NCBI RefSeq assembly: GCF_000478275.1
Contig: NZ_ASJB01000043.1
Location: forward strand, 238,884-302,883
Direction: 5' to 3'
Origin: Amycolatopsis orientalis DSM 40040 = KCTC 9412
Lineage (GTDB): Bacteria; Actinomycetota; Actinomycetes; Mycobacteriales; Pseudonocardiaceae
DNA: 64,000 nucleotides
The stretch's first letter is position 1. The number at the start of each line of letters is the position of its first letter. The translations under genes and the position numbers were made by a program. Shown here one piece after another: positions 25,200 to 35,281 of this stretch. The notes beneath the pieces are model-generated. The model searched no databases. It had not been told where the DNA came from and saw only the letters and a list, made by a program, of their open reading frames with translations.

Positions 25200-26908
25200 G
25201 CGTCGACCCGATCTTGGTGGGCGTGCTGGGAAACCGGCTGCACTCGATTCTGGCCGAACAGCAGAACGCCCTGGTCAACACGGCGTTCTCCGCCGTGGTG
25301 CGGGAATCGCTCGACCTCGCCTGCGCGGTGTTCGACTCGCGGGGCGAGATGATCGGACAGTCCGTCGGCGGGACACCCGGGCACATCAACGCGATGGCGA
25401 CCGGGATGCGGCATTTCGTCGCCGCCTATCCGCCGGAGACCCTGGAGCCGGGCGATGTGCTGCTCACCAACGATCCGTGGCAGACGGCCGGCCAGATCAA
25501 CGACATCACCGTCGCCACGCCGGTGTTCCTGCGGGGGCGGCTGGTCGCGTGGTTCGCTTCCTGTTGTCATGCCCCGGATATCGGCGGACGCCTGGTCTCG
25601 GCCGAGGCCAGCGAGGTCTTCGAAGAGGGACTGCGCCTGCCGATCATGAAGTTCCTCCGCGCGGGAGAGGTCAACGCGGATCTCGAACTGCTGATCCGCG
25701 CGAACGTCCGCACCCCGGAAGAGACCATCGGTGATCTGTACGCGCAGGTCACCGGCAACGAGGTGGGCGCCGCCAGCCTGGTGCGGCTGCTGGAGGAATT
25801 CGCGCTCGACTCGCTGGACGACGTCGCCGCCGAGATCATGAACCGCTCCGAACGAGCCTTGCGTGACGCCCTGGCGAAACTGCCGGACGGCACGTACACC
25901 AGTGAGCTGCTGACCGACGGGTTCGACGACGAAGAGGTCGTCCTCAAGGTCGCCGTGACCATCGACGGTGACGAGATCCACCTCGACTTCGCCGGATCGT
26001 CACCGCAGAGCCGACGCGGGATCAACGTCGTCCTCAACTACACGCGGGCGTACGCCTCGTTCGCGGTCAAGGCGGCCATAGCGCCGGAAGTGCCGCACAA
26101 CGCGGGCTCGTTCCGGCCGGTGCACGTCACCGCGCCGCCGGGATCGGTCCTCAACTGCACGCCACCCGCCCCGGTCGCGTCGCGGCATCTGATCGGGCAC
26201 TTCCTGCCCTCGCTGCTGATCACCACGTTGCGTGAAGCCTTACCCGGCAACGCCTTGGCGCACAGCGCGGACGCGTTGTGGATGACGATCTGGCGCGGGA
26301 CCGACGCCGAGGGCGCCGAGTTCATGCTCAACGTCTTCCAGACCGGCGGGATCGGCGCACGGGCCACAAAGGACGGTCTCAGCACCACCGGGTTCCCGAG
26401 CGGGCTGCGGTCCACGCCGACGGAGGTCATCGAGACGATGGCGCCGCTCGTCCAGCGCGAACGTGTGCTGTGGGCCGACTCCGGTGGCGCCGGCCGGTGG
26501 CGCGGCGGTCTCGGTCAGCGCACCTCCATGGCCGCCCGCGGCGAGATTTCCTGGAGTGTCAACGGGAACGTCGATCGGGTGCTTCGACCGGCGTCCGGAG
26601 TGGACTCGGGGCATGATGGGGCCGCGGGCCGGTTCGGGCTCTCCGATGGAGCCGCCCTGCCGTCGAAGAGCCGGGTGAACCTGCGGCCGGACGACGTCGT
26701 GGACGTGGTCCTGCCCGGTGGCGGCGGATACGGTGACCCGTTCGAACGGGAGCCGGAGGCCGTGCTCGCCGACGTCGTCGACGGTTACGTTTCCGTGGCC
26801 GCCGCGCGCGAACTCTACGGCGTCGAGGTCACCTATCACGGAGAACCCGGGGCACTGGTGCGGCTCCCGGAGGACTACACAGCGGTTTCGTCGAGAGGGA
26901 AGAAATGA
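25196..26908 (+). CDS. hyuB: Hydantoinase/5-oxoprolinase-type protein, subunit B (HyuB)
   Basis: A 570-residue HyuB-type subunit. The N-terminus DPILVGVLGNRLHSILAEQQ, the block TPGHINAM, the DVLLTNDPW motif and the C-terminal PGGGGYGDPFER match the family. It partners HyuA in ATP-driven ring opening. The GTG at 25196 is set by the GTGA overlap with hyuA; the open frame extends upstream through hyuA in another frame and is not coding there. Its end overlaps the SDR start by four bases. Confidence 0.9.
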   Translation: MSVDPILVGVLGNRLHSILAEQQNALVNTAFSAVVRESLDLACAVFDSRGEMIGQSVGGTPGHINAMATGMRHFVAAYPPETLEPGDVLLTNDPWQTAGQINDITVATPVFLRGRLVAWFASCCHAPDIGGRLVSAEASEVFEEGLRLPIMKFLRAGEVNADLELLIRANVRTPEETIGDLYAQVTGNEVGAASLVRLLEEFALDSLDDVAAEIMNRSERALRDALAKLPDGTYTSELLTDGFDDEEVVLKVAVTIDGDEIHLDFAGSSPQSRRGINVVLNYTRAYASFAVKAAIAPEVPHNAGSFRPVHVTAPPGSVLNCTPPAPVASRHLIGHFLPSLLITTLREALPGNALAHSADALWMTIWRGTDAEGAEFMLNVFQTGGIGARATKDGLSTTGFPSGLRSTPTEVIETMAPLVQRERVLWADSGGAGRWRGGLGQRTSMAARGEISWSVNGNVDRVLRPASGVDSGHDGAAGRFGLSDGAALPSKSRVNLRPDDVVDVVLPGGGGYGDPFEREPEAVLADVVDGYVSVAAARELYGVEVTYHGEPGALVRLPEDYTAVSSRGKK

Positions 26909-27696
26909 GCATGGGTCGGCTGGCCGGCAAGGTCGCGGTGGTCTTCGGTGGCGCCAGGGGAATCGGTCTCGCCACGGTGAAGGAGTTCGTCGCCGAGGGC
27001 GCCACCGTGTTCACCAGCGACATCCGCGAACCAGCGGAGGCCGTCGAAGGCGCCACTCACTCCCTTGTGGACGCCACCGACGAGGGGCAGGTCGACGAGT
27101 TCGTCCGCGGCGTACTGGCCGAGGCGGGCCGGATCGACGTGCTGTTCAACAACGTCGGCATCCATCTCGGGAAGCCCTTGGCCGACACCACGCTGGCGGA
27201 GTTCGACAACATCTTCGCGCTGAACGTCCGCGCCGCCTTCCTCGGTACCCGGGCGGTCTTGCCGCGGATGATCGAACAGAAGGCTGGCAGCATCATCACG
27301 ACGTCGTCCAACGGCGGCGTGATGGGCCGCCCGGGCGACCCGGTATACAACGCCACCAAGCACGCGCTGGTCGGCATGACGAAGTCGATCGCCGTCGCGC
27401 ACGCGCATCAGGGGATCCGCGCGAACACGGTCAACCCGGGCGCGATCGACACGGACATGCTGCGCGGCACACTCGCCTCACCCGAGGATTTCGAGGCGAG
27501 GCAACATCAACTGGTCGCGAGCACCCCCGCCGGGCGGGTCGGCGAGGCGTGGGAGGTCGCGAAGGCCGTCGTCTTCCTGGCGAGTGACGAATCGCGGTTC
27601 GTCAACGGTGTCGCGCTGCCGATCGACGGCGCCAAGGCCGCCGGTGCCATGCCGGGTAACCGGTACAGCCTCGACTTCGAACTCGGTGTCAGGTAA
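26905..27696 (+). CDS. SDR family oxidoreductase
   Basis: A 263-residue short-chain dehydrogenase. The cofactor motif is FGGARGIG, the structural motif is NNVG, and the active-site YNATK pair is present with the upstream Ser of TSSNGG. The NPGAIDTDM stretch follows. It interconverts an alcohol and ketone with NAD(P). ATGA overlaps hyuB, and an internal ATG two codons later is possible. It probably handles an intermediate of the same pathway as the TPP and hydantoinase proteins. Confidence 0.9.
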   Translation: MSMGRLAGKVAVVFGGARGIGLATVKEFVAEGATVFTSDIREPAEAVEGATHSLVDATDEGQVDEFVRGVLAEAGRIDVLFNNVGIHLGKPLADTTLAEFDNIFALNVRAAFLGTRAVLPRMIEQKAGSIITTSSNGGVMGRPGDPVYNATKHALVGMTKSIAVAHAHQGIRANTVNPGAIDTDMLRGTLASPEDFEARQHQLVASTPAGRVGEAWEVAKAVVFLASDESRFVNGVALPIDGAKAAGAMPGNRYSLDFELGVR

Positions 27697-27700
27697 CGCC

Positions 27701-28396
27701 ATGTCCACGTCCGCCGCCGAGGAGACGCTGGCCCGCGACAGAGCCTTGCTGGAACGGAGCGGGACAGCGGAACGGGTCGCCGAGATCCTGCGCCAGCGCA
27801 TCACCGAAGGGGTCTTCCCGCCGGGGTCGAGGCTTTCCGAACCTTCGATCAGCGCCGCACTGGGCGTATCGCGCAACACCCTGCGCGAGTCGTTCCAACT
27901 GCTGGCGCACGAACGGCTCGCGGTGCACGAACTCAACCGCGGCGTCTTCGTGCGCGAGCTGACCGCGCGGGACATCGCGGATCTCTACGTCATGCGGCGG
28001 GTCACCGAATGCGGCGCGCTGCGCCGTGCGGCGGAACTGTCCACTGTGGATCTGAAGGCCGTCGCCCAGGCCGTGCGCCGGGGCCGGGCCGCGGCGGACG
28101 AAGGCGACTGGCAGGCCGTCGGGACCGCGAGCATCGCGTTCCATCAGGCGCTGGGTGATCTGGCGGGCAGCGAACGGGTCAGTACGACGATGCGCCAGGT
28201 GCTGGCGGAGACGCGGCTTTTCTTCGTGCTGGCGGAGAACACCCGCGCGTTCTTCGAGCCGTTCCTGGAGCGGCACGAGCGGATCCTGCGCGATCTGGAG
28301 CGAGGCCGGTTCGGGGCGGCCGAGACGGCGCTGGAGAAGTACCTGCGGGACGCCGAAAAGCAGCTCCTCACCGCTTACGACCGCCGGGAGTCGTGA
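27701..28396 (+). CDS. GntR family regulator, FCD subfamily
   Basis: A 231-residue regulator. The winged helix spans about residues 18-85, with LRQRITEGVFPPGSRLSE and ISAALGVSRNTLRESFQLLA. The helical FCD domain follows, with IAFHQALGDLAG and HERILRDLE. It is the last gene of the TPP-hydantoinase operon, four bases after the SDR stop, and lacks a clear ribosome site. It likely binds the palindrome at 21480-21494. Its TGA stop lies inside a half copy of the dispersed palindrome family, so the repeat has fixed the C-terminus. Confidence 0.88.
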   Translation: MSTSAAEETLARDRALLERSGTAERVAEILRQRITEGVFPPGSRLSEPSISAALGVSRNTLRESFQLLAHERLAVHELNRGVFVRELTARDIADLYVMRRVTECGALRRAAELSTVDLKAVAQAVRRGRAAADEGDWQAVGTASIAFHQALGDLAGSERVSTTMRQVLAETRLFFVLAENTRAFFEPFLERHERILRDLERGRFGAAETALEKYLRDAEKQLLTAYDRRES

Positions 28397-28411
28397 GTGG
28401 TGATGACGGTT
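28390..28411. repeat. Half copy of dispersed palindrome family 1
   Basis: One arm, GTCGTGAGTGGTGATGACGG plus TT, is present, but the right arm is replaced by unrelated sequence. It supplies the stop codon of the GntR gene. A full copy follows 72 bases on. This looks like a decayed or partly inserted member. Confidence 0.75.
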
Positions 28412-28483
28412 CTATTTGAGGGGTGAGGCAAAGATGTCGTGCCCCGGCGAGCGTCCGGACTGGCTGGCGGAAGCCGGGCCGTG

Positions 28484-28529
28484 GTCGTGAGTGGCAAGGA
28501 GCGTTAGAACGCTCTTTGCCACTCACGAC
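28484..28529. repeat. Dispersed palindrome family 1, copy 2 (AAGGAGCG core)
   Basis: Arms 28484-28505 and 28508-28529 pair with a single G-U position. The core differs from the other copies (AAGGAGCG against AATGACGG), yet both arms changed together. It lies in the convergent gap 28397-28726, which holds no gene. Confidence 0.88.
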
Positions 28530-28641
28530 CCCCGTTGAGGAACGTGCATTCAGGCATCAACCGGACGCCGAGTCGCCGCAACCTGTCCTTTGTGGATAGG
28601 CCCCGGTCTCGTGAGAGAGTCCCACGTAGGTCGCCAAGTAG

Positions 28642-28688
28642 TGAAGGCCTCCTTCGCTACCTTGAGGGTAGGCAAGGGGACCTTCACG
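28642..28688. terminator. Imperfect hairpin downstream of the response regulator gene
   Basis: GTGAAGGCCTCCTTCGCTACC pairs imperfectly with GGGTAGGCAAGGGGACCTTC and its following AC, around a short loop. It belongs to the GAAGG/CCTTC hairpin group and probably ends the leftward two-component transcript. Confidence 0.5.
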
Positions 28689-28726
28689 GCATCGAGTCGA
28701 TCACGCCACGTTTGCCTTACGCTCTT

Positions 28727-29374
28727 CTAAGAAGTGGGCTTGCGGCGCTGGGAGGCGTAGACGGCCGCGGCGGTACGGCGTTCGAAACCGAGCTTGTGCA
28801 GCAAGGACGACACGTAGTTCTTGACCGTCTTCTCCGCCAGGTACAGCTTTTCCGCGATCTGGCGGTTGGTCAGCCCGTCGGCGATGTGGTCGAGCACTCG
28901 CCGCTCCTGCGGGCTCAGCTGTTCGTACCGCGGGTCGGGAAGGTCGCTTCCGCCGCGCAGCCGGTTCATCACCGACGCCGTCATCGTGCTGTCCAGGAGC
29001 GAGCCGCCCGCCGCGACCGTGCGGACGGCCTTGACGAGCGCGCCGCCGGAGACCTGCTTGAGCATGTACCCGGCCGCGCCCGCCATGATCGCGCCGAACA
29101 ACGCGTCGTCGTCCGAATAGGACGTCAGCATCAGGCAGGCGGGCGGCGGGGTGACCGACGAGCGGATCTCGCGGCAGACGCTGACCCCTTCACCGTCCGG
29201 CAACCGGACGTCGAGCACCGCGACCTGCGGTTTGACCGCGGGGATCCGCACCAGCGCCTCGGCGGCCGTGGACGCCTCACCGATCACCGTGAGATCGTCT
29301 TCGGCCTCGAAGACGGTCTTCAGCCCGGTGCGGACGAGTTCGTGATCGTCCAGCAGGAACACCGAAATCGTCAT
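28727..29374 (-). CDS. NarL/LuxR-type response regulator (DevR/DosR-like)
   Basis: A 215-residue response regulator. The receiver domain has LLDDHELVR at the acidic site, the phospho-acceptor Asp55 in VLDVRLPDG, and the conserved Lys in YMLKQVSGG. The LuxR-type helix-turn-helix at the C-terminus reads LSPQERRVLDHIADGLTNRQIAEKLYLAEKTVKNYVSSLL and strongly resembles DevR/DosR. It overlaps its kinase gene by four bases. Two sites matching the DevR box lie nearby at 31459-31507, suggesting control of redox or dormancy genes in low oxygen. That role is inferred by family. Confidence 0.92.
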   Translation of the reverse strand: MTISVFLLDDHELVRTGLKTVFEAEDDLTVIGEASTAAEALVRIPAVKPQVAVLDVRLPDGEGVSVCREIRSSVTPPPACLMLTSYSDDDALFGAIMAGAAGYMLKQVSGGALVKAVRTVAAGGSLLDSTMTASVMNRLRGGSDLPDPRYEQLSPQERRVLDHIADGLTNRQIAEKLYLAEKTVKNYVSSLLHKLGFERRTAAAVYASQRRKPTS

Positions 29375-30918
29375 CCCACACTCCCCTGTCGGGCCGGTAG
29401 TTCCACCGACCAGTCGAGCCTCGTCCCGCCTTCCGGCCTCGCTTCGACGCTGAACGACCCGCTCCAGCGGGCCGCGCGTTCGGCGAGGTTCGCCACCCCG
29501 CTGCGATGACCGGGTGCGACGGGCATGCCGACCCCGTCGTCCACCACCGAAAGCTTCAGCCACCGCCCGTCGCGATCGACCGAGACGTCGACCGAGACCG
29601 CCGTCGCCGCGGCATGTCTGACCACATTGGACAGTGCTTCCCGCAGGGTCGCGATGAGATCGGAGCGGACCGAATCCGGCACGGTCGAATCGAGCGGCCC
29701 GTCGAAGCCTACCCGGGGCTCGGCCGAGCAACCCGCGTCGAGCGCGACGCGCAGCAACTCCGACCGGAGGCTGCCCTGCGCCTCGGCGGGTTCCTGCAAC
29801 GAAAAGATGCTGTTGCGGATCTCGCGGATCGTGCGGTCGATCTCGTGCGCGAAACCGGTCACGCGGTCGGCGACGGCGGGCTCGCCCGCCAGTTTGCCGA
29901 GCCCCTCCAGACCGAGCCCGATCGCGAACAGCCGCTGGATCACCAGGTCGTGCAGATCGCGGGCGATCCGGTCCCGGTCCTCGAAGACGGCGAGCCGCTG
30001 CCGGTCCTGTTGCGCGCGGGCGAATTCGACCGCGAGCGCGGCGTGCGCGGCGAAGGTCTCGGCGAGCTGGACGTCGTAGGCGGAGAACGGGGTCTTGTCG
30101 CGGAACTTCGCCACCAGCAGGACGCCGAGTTTCTCCTCGCCCGCGATCAGCGGGACGGCGACCGTGGAGTCCAGGTCCTTGACCGCCGCGGGCATCACGG
30201 CGCCGCGTCCGCCCTGGTACTCGACCACCTTTTCGCCGTAGTCCCGGACCACGACGGGTTTGCCGGTGGTGAAGGCCATCCCGGTCGCGGTGCCCTCGGT
30301 CGGCACCGCGATCCCGGCGAGCCGATCCGCGTCCGGTCCCGGCGGCTCGACGATCTCGAAGACCAGCATCCCGTCGCCGCGAGGACGGGCCACCGCGCCC
30401 GCGGTACCGCCGGCGACGACGCGGGCGCGTTCGGCGATCAGGCGCAGGGTCGCGGTCAGATCCTGGTCGGTCAACAGTGCGCCGGTGACGTGATAGGAGG
30501 CTTCGAGCCAGCGCTCGCGCCGCTGCACCTGGTCGAACAGCGCGGCGTTCTCGATCACCACACCGGCCGCCGCGGTGAGCGCGACGAGGAGGTCCTCCTC
30601 GGATTCGGTGAAATCCTCACCGTCCGGCTTGCGGGCGAGATACAGCATCCCGAAGATGCGGCCGCGCAGGCGGATGGGCATCACGCGGGACTCGTCCTCG
30701 AGCGGCGGGGCCTCCCACGCGTCGCCGAACCGGATGAACTCGTTCGAATCGAAGACGCTCAGCGCGCCGAACGGCGCCCCGGTCAGCTCACAGGCGGATT
30801 CGACCATGCGCCGCAGCACGTCGGAGGGGCTGAGATCGTGGGCGATCCCCGCCACCGCGTCCAGGATTCTGGGCGCCTTGGCGTCGCTCGCCGCACTCAC
30901 CCGCCGCACTGGCGTCAC
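29371..30918 (-). CDS. GAF-domain sensor histidine kinase (DevS/DosT-like)
   Basis: A 515-residue soluble kinase with no membrane segment. Two GAF domains cover about residues 20-135 and 150-305. The HisKA_3 region carries the phospho-acceptor His323 in RIARDLHDLVIQRLFAIGLGL's N-terminal part, and the ATPase domain has NVVRHAAATA and DDGVGMP. The layout matches DevS/DosT, which sense oxygen, CO or NO by haem in the first GAF; haem binding here is not proven. GTG start with AGGA upstream. It pairs with the overlapping response regulator. Confidence 0.92.
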   Translation of the reverse strand: MTPVRRVSAASDAKAPRILDAVAGIAHDLSPSDVLRRMVESACELTGAPFGALSVFDSNEFIRFGDAWEAPPLEDESRVMPIRLRGRIFGMLYLARKPDGEDFTESEEDLLVALTAAAGVVIENAALFDQVQRRERWLEASYHVTGALLTDQDLTATLRLIAERARVVAGGTAGAVARPRGDGMLVFEIVEPPGPDADRLAGIAVPTEGTATGMAFTTGKPVVVRDYGEKVVEYQGGRGAVMPAAVKDLDSTVAVPLIAGEEKLGVLLVAKFRDKTPFSAYDVQLAETFAAHAALAVEFARAQQDRQRLAVFEDRDRIARDLHDLVIQRLFAIGLGLEGLGKLAGEPAVADRVTGFAHEIDRTIREIRNSIFSLQEPAEAQGSLRSELLRVALDAGCSAEPRVGFDGPLDSTVPDSVRSDLIATLREALSNVVRHAAATAVSVDVSVDRDGRWLKLSVVDDGVGMPVAPGHRSGVANLAERAARWSGSFSVEARPEGGTRLDWSVELPARQGSVG

Positions 30919-30948
30919 CGTCCTGGGGTAACTCCCCGGGCAGTGGGG

Positions 30949-31428
30949 TCAGGAATGACAAACGCGCCCGGATCGCTCACCTGGTGCGTCGATCACGGAC
31001 AGCGCTTCGTTACTGCAAACGCCGAGGATCCTCCGACCGGTGACCGACTCGATCGGGATCCGCAGGTACCGGGCGTCCGTTCGACCAGTCCAGCAGCCGA
31101 GCGGCAGCTCCGCGAGCTCGGCGATCACGATCGGATCACGTACCTCGGAGGCGCGGCCCAGCACGGTGACGAACCAGCCGGAACCCAGGTCGTCGGTGAA
31201 CTCGTCGACGGCGAAAGCGACCACGCTGTCGAGCACTCCGGCGAACAACGCGCTCTGTGAGGGCGTCCGGAGGACGATCGCGCCGTGGTGAACCGCGAAC
31301 CGCGCGGGCTGGATCGCCGGCAGGGCCCGGGAAGTGAACACCACCCGGCCCAGCCCGGCGCCCGCGAGCAGCGCGAGGCACTGCTCGCGATCGAGCGTCT
31401 CGAGACCCAAGGAGTCTGACATCGGCAT
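30949..31428 (-). CDS. Pyridoxamine 5'-phosphate oxidase-like flavin protein
   Basis: A 159-residue split-barrel protein. GLGRVVFTSRALPAIQPARFAVHHGAIVLRT, given here only as family context, is typical of PPOX-like proteins that accompany DosR regulons. It binds a flavin or deazaflavin and may reduce small molecules. The ATG at 31428 or the one two codons later is possible. It lies just before the kinase gene with a 30-base gap, and two DevR-box-like sites precede it, so it may be a target of the neighbouring two-component pair. Confidence 0.8.
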   Translation of the reverse strand: MPMSDSLGLETLDREQCLALLAGAGLGRVVFTSRALPAIQPARFAVHHGAIVLRTPSQSALFAGVLDSVVAFAVDEFTDDLGSGWFVTVLGRASEVRDPIVIAELAELPLGCWTGRTDARYLRIPIESVTGRRILGVCSNEALSVIDAPGERSGRVCHS

Positions 31429-31458
31429 CCCCGCGTTCTCGTGGCCCAGTTGGCTTCG

Positions 31459-31472
31459 AGGTCCACGGTCCC
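31459..31472 (-). promoter_or_regulatory. DevR/DosR-box-like site, proximal
   Basis: On the minus strand the 14 bases read GGGACCGTGGACCT, matching the DevR pattern GGGNCN4GNCCC at all fixed positions but the last. It lies 31 bases upstream of the PPOX start. Confidence 0.55.
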
Positions 31473-31493
31473 CGGCTTACCGACTCGCCGGTA

Positions 31494-31507
31494 GGGCCGA
31501 TGGACCC
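31494..31507. promoter_or_regulatory. DevR/DosR-box-like site, distal
   Basis: GGGCCGATGGACCC matches the DevR box pattern GGGNCN4GNCCC at every fixed position. Its centre is 35 bases from the proximal site, and both lie in the gap before the PPOX gene. Confidence 0.62.
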
Positions 31508-31530
31508 GGCCCGCGCGGGGGATGCCGGTG

Positions 31531-31962
31531 TTACGCCTTCGGGGAAAGAAGAACGACGGGGATCTCCCGCTCGGTCTTGGTCTGGTACTGCGCGTAGTTC
31601 TTGAAGTCGGCGGTGATCTTGGGCCACAGGCGCGCCCGCAGCTCGCTGTCGGCGACGCTCGCGACCATCGGCTGGGGAGCCTGACCCTTCAGCGTGACCT
31701 GGACCTCGGGGTTGTCGCGGAGGTTCAGGAACCACGCGGGGTGCTGGTCGTCGCCACCACGGGAGGCGACGATGACGTACGCGTCACCCTCGCGCAGCGG
31801 CGAGGTCAGCAGCACGGTGCGCGGCTGGCCGGATTTGCGGCCGATGGTGGTCAGTTCCAGCACGGTCATCCCGGCGACCTCCCAGCCGGCGCGGCCGCCA
31901 CTGACCTTCTGGATGACGCGATGGACGGCGTTCATGGTCTTCAAGGCGAAATCACTGGGCAT
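31531..31962 (-). CDS. Deazaflavin (F420)-dependent nitroreductase family protein (Ddn-like)
   Basis: A 143-residue split-barrel protein. TVLELTTIGRKSGQPRTVLLTSPLREGDAYVIVASRGGDDQHPAW contains the GRKSG and the SRGGDDxHPxW motifs of the Ddn/Rv3547 family, shown here only in short form. These enzymes use reduced F420 to reduce quinones or nitro compounds, usually at the membrane. ATG at 31962. It sits ten bases after the TetR gene end and is probably co-transcribed with it. DevR-regulon members often include such proteins. Confidence 0.87.
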   Translation of the reverse strand: MPSDFALKTMNAVHRVIQKVSGGRAGWEVAGMTVLELTTIGRKSGQPRTVLLTSPLREGDAYVIVASRGGDDQHPAWFLNLRDNPEVQVTLKGQAPQPMVASVADSELRARLWPKITADFKNYAQYQTKTEREIPVVLLSPKA

Positions 31963-31972
31963 GCGGAGAAGA

Positions 31973-32755
31973 CTACTCCGCTTTCATCGTGACTTCGATC
32001 CCGTCCAGCAGAACGGCCAGCGAGAGTTCGAAGGCCTCCCTGGCCTCCTGCTCCAGATACGGCACCGTCTCGTCCGCCATCCGGAACGCCCGCTCGCTCT
32101 CCATCCAGGTCAGCGTCGGGAACCGCTCGGCGAAGTCCGGCGAGACCTCCCGTAGGAGCGCCGACCGCGCGTACCACCATTCGTCGTCGGTCTGCCCGGT
32201 CACCTTCTCCGCGGCCCTGGACTCGGCGACCGTCCGCGCGGGCTCGCGGACACACGAATACAGCGCACTGACCAGCCGCCGCAACACCACCGGCGACAGC
32301 CCGGTCCGGCGCAGGATCTTCACCAGCGCCTCCAGCACGACGTACTCGTGCGGCCCCAGCACCGGCCGTGCCGACGAGACCTGCAGGACCCAGGGGTGCC
32401 GCAGGTAGAAGTCCCACAGGTCGTACGCCCACTGAGCCGCGTCGGGCCGCCAATCGCCGCCTTCATAGGAGACGGGCAGTTCGGCGAGCGCCTTGTCGTA
32501 CATGAGGTCGATCAGTTCGCTCTTGCTCGGGACATAGGTGTAGAGCGCCATGGCCGTCCGGCCGAGCCTGTCGCCGACGGCGCGCATCGACAGGCCCGCC
32601 ATCCCTTCGACGTCGGCGATCTCGATGGCGGCGTCCACGATCAAATCCACCGACAGGCCCGGTTTCGGGCCGGGGCGCTCGACCACCGGCGACGTCGTCC
32701 GCCACAGCAGGGCCATCGACTTCCGGGGGTCTCCCTGCGCCGCGTAGACGACCAC
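31973..32755 (-). CDS. TetR family repressor
   Basis: A 260-residue regulator. The N-terminal helix-turn-helix includes LIVDAAIEIADVEGMAGLSMRAVGDRLGRTAMALYTYVPSK, and the C-terminal ligand domain resembles the tetracycline-repressor class. The GTG at 32755 has AAGGAG seven bases upstream. It is divergent from the UvrA-like gene with 78 bases between them, and the gap contains two direct repeats (32767-32811). It probably represses that gene and itself until a DNA-binding drug is present. Confidence 0.9.
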   Translation of the reverse strand: MVVYAAQGDPRKSMALLWRTTSPVVERPGPKPGLSVDLIVDAAIEIADVEGMAGLSMRAVGDRLGRTAMALYTYVPSKSELIDLMYDKALAELPVSYEGGDWRPDAAQWAYDLWDFYLRHPWVLQVSSARPVLGPHEYVVLEALVKILRRTGLSPVVLRRLVSALYSCVREPARTVAESRAAEKVTGQTDDEWWYARSALLREVSPDFAERFPTLTWMESERAFRMADETVPYLEQEAREAFELSLAVLLDGIEVTMKAE

Positions 32756-32766
32756 TTGCCAACTCC

Positions 32767-32811
32767 TTACAGCATAAACTAACCTCTGCTACCCTCACTT
32801 TACAGGCTAAA
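32767..32811. promoter_or_regulatory. Direct repeats in the TetR-UvrA-like divergent promoter
   Basis: TTACAGCATAAA (32767-32778) and TTACAGGCTAAA (32800-32811) match at ten of twelve positions with a 33-base period, three helical turns. The second lies in a CTTTA-N5-TAAAG inverted repeat (32798-32812). It is the likely binding region for the adjacent TetR protein. Confidence 0.65.
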
Positions 32812-32833
32812 GAGTTCCAACCAGGGGAGAGCC

Positions 32834-35101
<2,268 letters not shown>

Positions 35102-35117
35102 GCCGCGCGCCCCGCTG

Positions 35118-35163
35118 GTCGTGAGTGGTAAGTGCCGTTCTAACGGCACTTACCACTCACGAC
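35118..35163. repeat. Dispersed palindrome family 1, copy 3 (AAGTGCCG core)
   Basis: Perfect arms 35118-35139 and 35142-35163 with a CT centre. The outer part is GTCGTGAGTGG and the core AAGTGCCG. It starts 17 bases after the UvrA-like stop in a convergent gap. Confidence 0.92.
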
Positions 35164-35238
35164 CCCCGGTACCGACCTCTCACCGCACCCCTGGCTCCCG
35201 ACCGAGGTGAAGGGCCCTTTCGTCGCATCGCATGCGGT

Positions 35239-35281
35239 GAAGGGCGCTTTCCCCGCATGCGATGCGGGGAAAGCGCCCTTC
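35239..35281. repeat. CTTTCC-type hairpin (family 2), copy 1
   Basis: Arms GAAGGGCGCTTTCCCCGCAT (35239-35258) and its exact complement (35262-35281) form a 20-bp stem with a three-base loop. The right arm runs into the stop codon of the leftward membrane gene. An identical pair of arms occurs at 45839-45881. Confidence 0.92.
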
